Shown here one piece after another: positions 5,804 through 11,800 of a stretch of DNA of 14,194 nucleotides. Origin of the DNA: Bacillota bacterium (lineage in GTDB: Bacteria; Bacillota; Clostridia; UBA1381); the NCBI GenBank assembly GCA_021203665.1, contig JAJQAT010000172.1, positions 1-14,194 of the forward strand, given 5' to 3'. The notes under the pieces were generated by a model that saw only the letters and a list, made by a program, of their open reading frames with translations, did no database searches and was not told the origin of the DNA. Every line of letters starts with the position of its first letter. Position 1 is the stretch's first letter. The position numbers and the translations under genes were made by a program.

Positions 5804-8800
5804 TCATACCTCCAATTCATTGGTTTTTGTTTCGACCGCCTTATTATCCGGCAGTGGTCTTTTCAGCTTTTCCAAAAGAGATGGCTTTCCCGCAAGCGAC
5901 GGTTTTTCCGATTTTGCGATATGCTCTCTCGAAGCTTCGCCGCGCTCCTGCGATACATTATCTATCGCTTGTTCCATAGGCGTTCTTTCGTCGATATTCA
6001 GCTCCGCGTTAAGCTCCGCAAGCCGTGCGGATTTGGTTTTTAATTCCTCCTCCTGCGGAAACGGTTTGCCAAGCTCCGCTTTTGCGTTTTCGACCTGCGC
6101 GTATAAATTGTCAAGCCGTTCGGTTACGGTGTTAAGCCGCTTTTCTATGCCGTTCAAGGCATTATCTATTCTCGTCAAATTACCGCGCGGGTCTTTGCCG
6201 AGTGTTACCTCGTGCGTCATTTTGCCTTTGAGTGTCAGCGCGTATTCCTTACCGAAGTCCTCCAATGTGAGCGACATCTTAAATCCTCGGTATTCACCTA
6301 TCGGAACAGGGTCAAGTCCTTTTACCTCCTTAAAAGCGTCCACAAGCGCGGCTCCCGCGTTTTCCTTATCGGCTAAAAAATCATTCCTCACCGTCATTCC
6401 CGCAAAGCCGTCCTGCGGATGAGGATGCTCGGCGAGTGTTTTCAAATCCTGTTTAAATCCCTCAATATAGCCTTTGTTCTGCTCTATCTGTTCGGGAAAG
6501 TGCTTTAACAGATTATCCTCCAAACGGTATTGCTGACTTTGATGATTCGCTTTCATAAGCTTTAATCTTGCTACATCAATATCCAAGTCCATCTTTTCTT
6601 TTATGCGTTCATCTCCCGCGCAAAGTGCCTTTATCTCGGCATAAGAAAGTGCTGTTTCGTCGATGTCCTCACAACTTCTTACGGGTGATTTACTCGTCAT
6701 AATCTGCGATATAAACTTCTGTTTATTCTCAATAGTCTGCCACAGGTAAGCGTCAAATGTGGATTCCGTAACATATCTGTAGATATGCACCGTTTCATTT
6801 TTATTGCCCTGTCGGATTATTCTGCCGCTTCTCTGCTCCAAATCGCCCGGTCGCCAGGGACAATCGAGGTCGTGAAGCGCGACAAGCCTGTCCTGCACAT
6901 TCATTCCCGCCCCCATCTTGAACGTTGAACCCATTAAGACACGCACCTGTCCGCTTCTGACTTTAGCATATAATTCCTTTTTGCGCACCTCTGTATTAGC
7001 TTCGTGAATGAACGCTATTTCCTCGCGTGGAATACCGCGGCTTACAAGCTTGTCACGAATATCATCATACACTGTAAATTGTTTTGTATCCTCAACAATC
7101 TCATTGTCCTGCATAAGCGCGTGTATTTCAGGGCTGTCTATGTTGCCGCCCGCTGCTTTTGCGGCGCGTTTGGCTGTTTGCACATTCTTAGGAGTGGACA
7201 AATCACAGAATACAAGCTGTGTCAGCTTATCGTCCGTTCCGTCCTCCCAAATCTTAAAAATATTATCAACACACATATTAACCTTGCTCTGCGGGTCGTC
7301 GGGCAAATCGGGATTGATTACACGTTGGTCAAGACCTAATTTTCTGCCGTCCGACGTGATTTTAAGCATATTATCTACACTCGCGTCAACCGAACCGGAA
7401 TGTACCTTTGCGGCTCGCTCCGACAACTCCTGCACCATTGCCTTTTGGATTTCCGTAGGCTGTGCCACTACATTGTGGTACTCAGCGTTTGGAGTGGGTA
7501 AATCCAATTGGTCTTTTGTTTTTATGTCCGCGGTTTCTTTAAAGAGCGTCATAAGCTCCGGTAGATTAAAGAATTTCGCAAAACGTGTTCGAGCGCGGTA
7601 TCCCGTTCTCTCCGGCGCAAGCTCGATTGCCGTTGTGGTTTCGCCGAACGTTGATGCCCAACAGTCAAAGTGAGAAAGTCCTTTTTCTTGAATGGTATCG
7701 TGCTGTAAATATCTCATCATCGTATAGAGTTCGGTCATTGAGTTTGAAACAGGTGTGCCTGTCGCGAAAACCACACCCTTACTGCCGGTCATTTCGTCAA
7801 TGTATCGGCATTTCAAGTACATATCCGATGATTTTTGCGCGTCTGAGGTGGAAAGTCCCGCGACATTGCGCATTTTGGTGTAGAGGAAGAGGTTTTTAAA
7901 TGCGTGTGCTTCATCTACGAACAGTCTATCCACTCCAAGCTGTTCAAAGTTGATTACATCGTCCTTTTTCTCGGTTGCTTGCAGCTTCTTTAACCGTGCT
8001 TCAAGTCCTTTCCGTGTTCGCTCCAAGCTCTTTATCGTGAAATTTTCTGCGTGACTGGCTTTTAACTCGATAATGCCGTCCTCAATCTCGTCAATCTGCT
8101 CACGAAGCAAGCGTTCTTGCCGCTCACGCGATACGGGAATACGCTCAAACTGGCTGTGACCGATAATTACGGCATCATAATCGCCGGTGGCAATTCTTGC
8201 ACAGAATTTCTTGCGGTTATGCGGCTCAAAGTCCTTTTTCGTTGCCGCAAGAATGTTGGCTGATGGATAAAGACGCAGAAATTCCGAAGCCCATTGCTCC
8301 GTCAAATGGTTCGGCACAACAAAAAGTGATTTCTGACACAATCCGAGCCGTTTGCTCTCCATTGCTGCCGCGACCATTTCAAAGGTTTTGCCCGCGCCAA
8401 CCTCGTGCGCTAAAAGTGTATTGCCGCCGTAGAGGATATGAGCGACGGCGTTTAACTGATGTTCTTTCAGTGTAATTTCGGGATTCATTCCGGCAAACGA
8501 TAAGTGACTGCCGTCGTATTCTCTCGGGCGATTGGAATTGAATATCTCATTATACCGCTTTACAAGCTCCTGCCGTCTGTTCGGGTCTTTCCAAATCCAA
8601 TCGCGAAACGCGTCCTTGATTGCCTGCTGCTTCTGCTGCGCAAGTGTGGTTTCCTTTGAGTTTAGCACTCTGCGCTCTTTTCCGTCGGGGTCGGTTACGG
8701 TGTCATAGATACGAACATCGCGCAAATTCAGCGTATCCTCAAGTATCTTAAACGCGTTCGCCCGTTCCGTGCCGTAGGTCATATATATGTTTACATCGCT

Positions 8801-11800
8801 GTAGCTTGCGGAATTTTTATTCTTAATATTCCATTCGGCGGTGTAGGAGGAATAGTTAAGCTCAACAGTTCTCTGTAAATAGTAGGGCATATCGAATGTC
8901 TCCCACATAAACTGTTTGATGTAGTCCTTATCAATCCAAGTCGCGCCGAGCCGCACCTCAATTTCGGACGCGTCCAAATCTTTCGGCTGCGCGGCTTGCA
9001 GTGCTTCGATATTGAACAAAACCGTCTGTTCCTCATCTGTCCCCTCGACTATCCCAAGCATATCCTCATAGCGCGCTAATTTCTTACGTACATTGCCCGA
9101 CAAAAACTCGTCGGCAGTTTGGTAGGTATAGCTGCCATCGTCTGCTATTTCTTTAAACACAACGCCCGTAAGGTCAGAGAAAAGCTCATATTCGGTCTTG
9201 CCTGTAAGCTCCGACATATACGACATATCCACGCGTGCTTTTTCGCCTATGGACAACGCGAGCGATTCGGAAGCTGTGTCAACCGAGGTAACGACTTTAT
9301 GCGGTTTTATTGTTCTTTTGGTGAACATATCCGCTTTTTCGGCGTGCTGTCTGTCCTCGTCAACTGTTTCAAGCGAGCAAAGAAGATAATATGAGCTGTC
9401 GTCCGAAAACGCCATAGCATTAGCTCGGCTGTTTAGTATGCCGTATTTGGCAACATAATTGTCGTACAAGGAATTGAGTTTTTCCTGTGTTGCGGTGATT
9501 TCGCTGTCGGGAATTTCCGCGTCCATTTGCTTTTCGATAAGTTCATCCACACAGTCGCAGAGCGCAACCATACCCTTAATTCGTTCTATTGCCGTTGCGT
9601 TTGCGTCTGATTTTACCATAATAGAGTTGCGTCTGAAATACACTTCGTCATTCACCACGGTAAACGAATAGTTTTTAACGTTCGGGTCTGCGGGGATAAC
9701 GTCCTCCGTTCTCTCGTCCGCGACATCGTCAAGCTCGGCTTCGGTATATGTTCCGTGAATGTTTTTAATCGCGTCTTTAAGCTGTTCTTCAAGGGTCATG
9801 TCCTCGAAAGGTACTACCGTAAAATCCTCACGCGCATACTGCGTACTCTCGGAGGACATACGACCAAGCACCATTTCGGGATTGCCGATAAAGTAGCTGT
9901 TGATTGAAAACCCGTCTCTGTTCATACCCAAATGCACCCAAGTAGGAGTAATATCAATCGGAGCTTCACGCTTCTGAAAGAAAAGTATATCCGACACAAC
10001 GCCCGTTCCCGCGTTTGCCCTAAACGCATTATTCGGAAGTCTTATCGCACCCAACAGCTCCGCTCTTTGTGCAAAATATTTCCTTGCTTCGGGTGACTGC
10101 TTATCAAGCGTATATCGACTTGTCACAACAGCTATAATCCCGCCCGGTCTTACCTGGTCAATCGCTTTTGCAATGAAATAGTCGTGAATAGGAAAGCCTA
10201 ACTTGTTATATGCCTTATCATCAACGCGATAATTTCCAAACGGTACGTTTCCGACCGCCAAATCGTAAAAGTCGCGTCTGTCGGTTGTTTCAAATCCTGC
10301 GATTGTAATATCGGCTTTAGGGTAAAGCTGCTTTGCTATTCTGCCTGTCAGACTGTCAAGCTCAACTCCGTAAAGATTACTCTCCGACATACTTTCGGGC
10401 AGCATACCGAAAAAGTTTCCGACACCCATTGACGGCTCAAGGATATTGCCTTTGACAAATCCCATATTCTCTATTGCTTCGTACATTGCACGTATAACTG
10501 TTGGACTTGTGTAATGCGCATTTAATACGGAGCTTCGCGCCGCGCGGTATTCATCGGGAGTAAGAGCTTCTTTTAACTCTGTAAATTCATTGCTCCAAGT
10601 TTCTTTTTCACCGTCAAACGCGTCAGGCAGACTGCCCCAACCGACGTATTTTGAAAGTACTTCCTGTTCCTCCTCGGTTGCCTGCCGTCCCTCTGCTTCA
10701 AGCGTTTTTAAAAGGTGTATCGCGTCCATATTGGCGCGAAATTTTGTCTTTGCGCCGCCTACACCCAAATCATCATCGGTTATGCGGAAATTACCGATTT
10801 CGGGAGTAGGCGCGCTTGCGGGAATACGCTCGATAACAATATCATACGGCATATTGTTTTCCTCGGCAGGATATACAGCTACAGTTTCCGTTTGTATAGG
10901 CTCATTCCGCTGTTCTTGCAGCTCCATTACTCGGCTTAACCAATCAAGACTTTCTGTTCGGAATATCGGGAATCCTGTTCCGTTTTGAAATGTCACATCA
11001 CGTAACTCGACGGTGTTAAACAGGTCGTTTATATGCTCCACAACAAATCTGCGGTCGTCAAGCTCTATTTCTCTGCCGATGTATTGCTCGTAATTTACGG
11101 GTTCGACGTTATCTGCTGTGTCCGCTGTAATATCAGCGGTTTCCACTGCGGTTGTATCATCTGACGGAGTTCCAATAGCTTCAATATCGGAAACAGGTTC
11201 GGATATGTCGGCTTGTTCGCCGGGTTTGTCCGCGACTTCCGGTGTGTTTTCGTGCGCGTTTTCGCGTTCCTCTAAAATCCTTTGAAAAAGCAGCTCATCC
11301 TCATCGGAAATATCTTCGCCGTAATCCCTTGCCATATCTATGGCTTGCATAAAGTTCTCTTTGTCCTCATCGGTCATTTCCTCGAATACAAGGCTTTCCT
11401 CCGGCTCACGCTCGTTATCGGCAAGAAAAATGTCCTCATTTACCATTTGAATGAGCATACGCTGTACCCTTGTCCACGGTACCTGTACGGGTTCCAAATC
11501 GGCAAACGATACAGTAAGGGCATCGGCATTATTGCCGTATTCGTTCGCAAGCCAAGCCGCTGTGCCGCGCTCTCTGCCGTGTTCAAGCATATATGCGTTT
11601 ACGCGCTGTTTGCTCTCTACATTGCCGTTCCAACTTTGTACAGCACCCTCTATATCCTCCTGCGTTATTTCGGTCTTTTCGATAATTGCCCTCTCAGCTT
11701 CCGACATTATCTTCGGCATAGAATAAGTCGTTCTCTCATTCGTTTGAGCGTCAATCGCCGATATGGTTACAGGAAACATTTCGCGCAGCTTCTCAACATC

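Noticed and set aside
5784..6422. Plus-strand open frame of 212 codons
   Set aside because: Antisense of the giant gene's coiled-coil C-terminus. Ser-rich, no domain, no ribosome binding site.
7008..7673. Plus-strand open frame of 221 codons
   Set aside because: Antisense of the conserved helicase region, with no family resemblance.
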